Assembly (NCBI RefSeq): GCF_000401215.1
Contig: NZ_ASRV01000102.1
Span: 1 to 36,281 of the forward strand
Length of the DNA stretch: 36,281 nucleotides
Reading direction: 5' to 3'
Source: Clostridium sartagoforme AAU1
GTDB lineage: Bacteria > Bacillota > Clostridia > Clostridiales > Clostridiaceae
Shown here: piece by piece, positions 34,651-36,281 of the stretch
Numbering within the stretch: the first letter of the stretch is position 1
How the letters are laid out: each line of letters begins with the position of its first letter
The notes under the pieces: model-generated
The model's database searches: none
What the model saw: only the letters and a program-made list of their open reading frames with translations
Told to the model about the DNA's origin: nothing
Made by a program: the position numbers and the translations under genes

Positions 34651-36201
34651 CTATACTGTATATTCACTCACTATTTCTCTAAATTCTTGTTCTTTGTCTA
34701 ATAAATATTTATTAAAATTTAATTTACTGTTTTCAATTTTTTTAGAAAGTTCATATAATAGTTCAGGAATTTTATTTGCTGGAATATCACCATATGAATT
34801 TCCTAATTTAGTTTTTCCTACTCCAAGTTCTCCACCGATAAATAAAGTAAAGCATTCTTCTATCTTTTCTCCTACTCTCTTCTTTTTACCAGTAAATCCT
34901 ATAGATCCAATTTGATGTACTCCACAAGAATTTCCACATCCTGATATATAAATTCTTGGTAATATATCTAAACAATATTCCTTTTCTTTAAAGTAATTTA
35001 TAATTGATTTTAATGTTCCTTGGCTATTACATATTCCAATTTGACATGTTGGTACTCCAATACATGACACACTTTGCTCTAACTCAGTCTTTGCACTCAT
35101 ATTTTCTGTTAACTCTAGTAACTCTATTGCCTCATTACCATTTAAATTTCTAAAATAAATTCCTTCAGTCATTGCTAGTCTAACTTCTATTTCTTTAAAG
35201 TTTTTAACTTTATCTAAAATCTTTTTTAAATCATTAACCGCAAGTTGACCACCAATTGGGTGAATATAAACACTATACAATCCTTTTTGTTTTTGTTTAA
35301 ATATCCTTTTATTATTAATATCTATTTCTATACCCTCTTTAGAATATACTTTATTATTAACTTGTATCTCTAAATTTTCATTGGATTTAACTTCTTCCAA
35401 ATGTTTTTTATAACACTCTAAGAACTCTTCTTCTCCCATTCGTTCCACAATATACCTAATACGTGCTTTATTTCTATTTTCATAATTTCCTTCAGCCATA
35501 AATAATCTTACTAACGCTTCTACATAATAAATTACCTCTTTTGGCTCAATCATCTCTGTATATTTAACTGCCTTTTTAGGATTTTGACCTAATCCTCCAC
35601 CTAAGTATAATTCAAAATATTCTTTTCCATCCTTTTCAGTTGCAGCAAATCCTAAATCTTGAATTGTGCAATGTGCTGAATCACTTTCAGTATTTGAAAA
35701 GGAAACCTTAATTTTCCTAGGTAATTTATAAGTATATATTCTCTCTAAAAAATAATTTCCAACAGCTAATGCATATGGAGTTACATCAAAAGCCTCACTT
35801 GAATCAACTCCTGATAATGGTGATATAGCTACGTTTCTTGGATAATCTCCTCCTGCGCCCCTTGTATATATATCATTATCTAGAGCTTCAATCATTAAAT
35901 CACAAATTTCATCTATATTTAATCCATGTAATTGAATTGCTTGACGAGTTGTAAAATGTATATTGCTTAGTTTATACTTTTCTGCGAATTCATACACCTT
36001 ATACATTTCATTTACATTAGTTACTCCAGAAGGAATTCTAAGCCTTATCATAAACTCCTTTCCTCCCTTATGAGCATACACTCCAAATCCTCCAGAAACA
36101 TGCTTAAATTGCATAATATTTAGCTCTCCATTAAAGAACTTATGTCCAGTTTCCCTGAAACTCTCTATTTCTCCATATAAAACTTCTTTTAACTTATTCA
36201 T
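34651..36201 (-). CDS. Nitrite/sulfite reductase, siroheme [4Fe-4S] type
   Basis: 516-residue ferredoxin-type reductase with two half-domains. The first has NIR_SIR ferredoxin-like signatures (GGFGVYAHKGGKEFMIRLRIP, NIHFTTRQAIQLHG) and a siroheme-contact part (YPRNVAISPLSGVD). The second carries the cluster cysteines Cys380 and Cys386 (CIGVPTC) and Cys422 and Cys426 (GCGNSCG), the C-x5-C...C-x3-C pattern binding [4Fe-4S] coupled to siroheme. It reduces nitrite or sulfite by six electrons; which one cannot be told from sequence by eye. No siroheme genes are in the window. GAGGTG site before the ATG; a TATAAT-type -10 lies at 36238-36243 on the minus strand without a good -35. Confidence 0.92.
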   Translation of the reverse strand: MNKLKEVLYGEIESFRETGHKFFNGELNIMQFKHVSGGFGVYAHKGGKEFMIRLRIPSGVTNVNEMYKVYEFAEKYKLSNIHFTTRQAIQLHGLNIDEICDLMIEALDNDIYTRGAGGDYPRNVAISPLSGVDSSEAFDVTPYALAVGNYFLERIYTYKLPRKIKVSFSNTESDSAHCTIQDLGFAATEKDGKEYFELYLGGGLGQNPKKAVKYTEMIEPKEVIYYVEALVRLFMAEGNYENRNKARIRYIVERMGEEEFLECYKKHLEEVKSNENLEIQVNNKVYSKEGIEIDINNKRIFKQKQKGLYSVYIHPIGGQLAVNDLKKILDKVKNFKEIEVRLAMTEGIYFRNLNGNEAIELLELTENMSAKTELEQSVSCIGVPTCQIGICNSQGTLKSIINYFKEKEYCLDILPRIYISGCGNSCGVHQIGSIGFTGKKKRVGEKIEECFTLFIGGELGVGKTKLGNSYGDIPANKIPELLYELSKKIENSKLNFNKYLLDKEQEFREIVSEYTV

Positions 36202-36281
36202 ATATCGACACCTCTTTAATAAATTTACACAATATTAATTATATCACTAAATATAATATATATTTAATATTTGTAAAAAAA

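Overview
The window is very A+T-rich chromosomal DNA from a spore-forming Firmicute, most likely Clostridium sensu stricto. The evidence is gene content and order: rpsU, yqfC-yqfD, pgpH, ybeY, dgkA, era, recO; ccpN-like gene, ppdK; dgt, dnaG, rpoD (sigA), trmK, nif3; prmA, rsmE, mtaB, HIT. Sporulation-linked genes (yqfC, yqfD, a CotS-type kinase) and AT-biased codon use agree. A gut or host-associated species is suggested by a 2179-residue sortase-anchored beta-galactosidase. Almost every gene lies on the minus strand. I see no CRISPR array, tRNA, insertion sequence or prophage.

Layout in window coordinates. 1-4.4 kb is an accessory stretch: a DUF1653 fragment, an old-yellow-enzyme NADPH dehydrogenase, a holin-family membrane protein, several small membrane proteins, a small zinc-ribbon protein, a candidate preQ1-I riboswitch with a terminator but no obvious target gene, and the RNase P RNA. 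4.6-10.2 kb is the macromolecular-synthesis cluster read leftwards: dgt, dnaG, rpoD, trmK, nif3. A lone plus-strand CotS-like kinase gene (10.4-11.4 kb) converges on ppdK. 11.5-14.8 kb is pyruvate phosphate dikinase behind a CcpN-like HTH-CBS regulator. 15-22.3 kb is the yqfC-to-recO housekeeping/sporulation cluster plus a DUF4342 gene. 22.3-23.1 kb is a largely non-coding stretch with a long palindromic element, a structured-RNA candidate and rpsU. 23.2-26.8 kb carries HIT, mtaB, rsmE and prmA (RNA and ribosome modification). 27-33.6 kb is the beta-galactosidase. 33.9-36.2 kb is thiol peroxidase and a siroheme nitrite/sulfite reductase.

How the genes fit together. DnaG and SigA serve replication and transcription initiation; RNase P, TrmK, MtaB, RsmE, PrmA, YbeY, Era and S21 serve tRNA and ribosome maturation; YqfC/YqfD belong to sporulation; PgpH is expected to degrade c-di-AMP. 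The CcpN-like regulator is placed to control ppdK and itself. The wall-anchored beta-galactosidase supplies galactose from extracellular glycans.

The most notable signals: (1) both the ccpN-like gene and pgpH are broken by a one-base shortage in an A7 tract, each compatible with a -1 shift; (2) 13-bp inverted copies flank the ccpN promoter exactly 105 bp apart; (3) an orphan preQ1-type aptamer; (4) a roughly 160-bp palindromic element and a separate structured-RNA candidate stand where yqeY is usually found, and phoH and cdd are also absent from their usual places; (5) a hairpin with a G-rich loop of closely spaced GG pairs lies between the siroheme reductase and thiol peroxidase genes; (6) a LamG domain is inserted inside the GH2 catalytic core of the beta-galactosidase.
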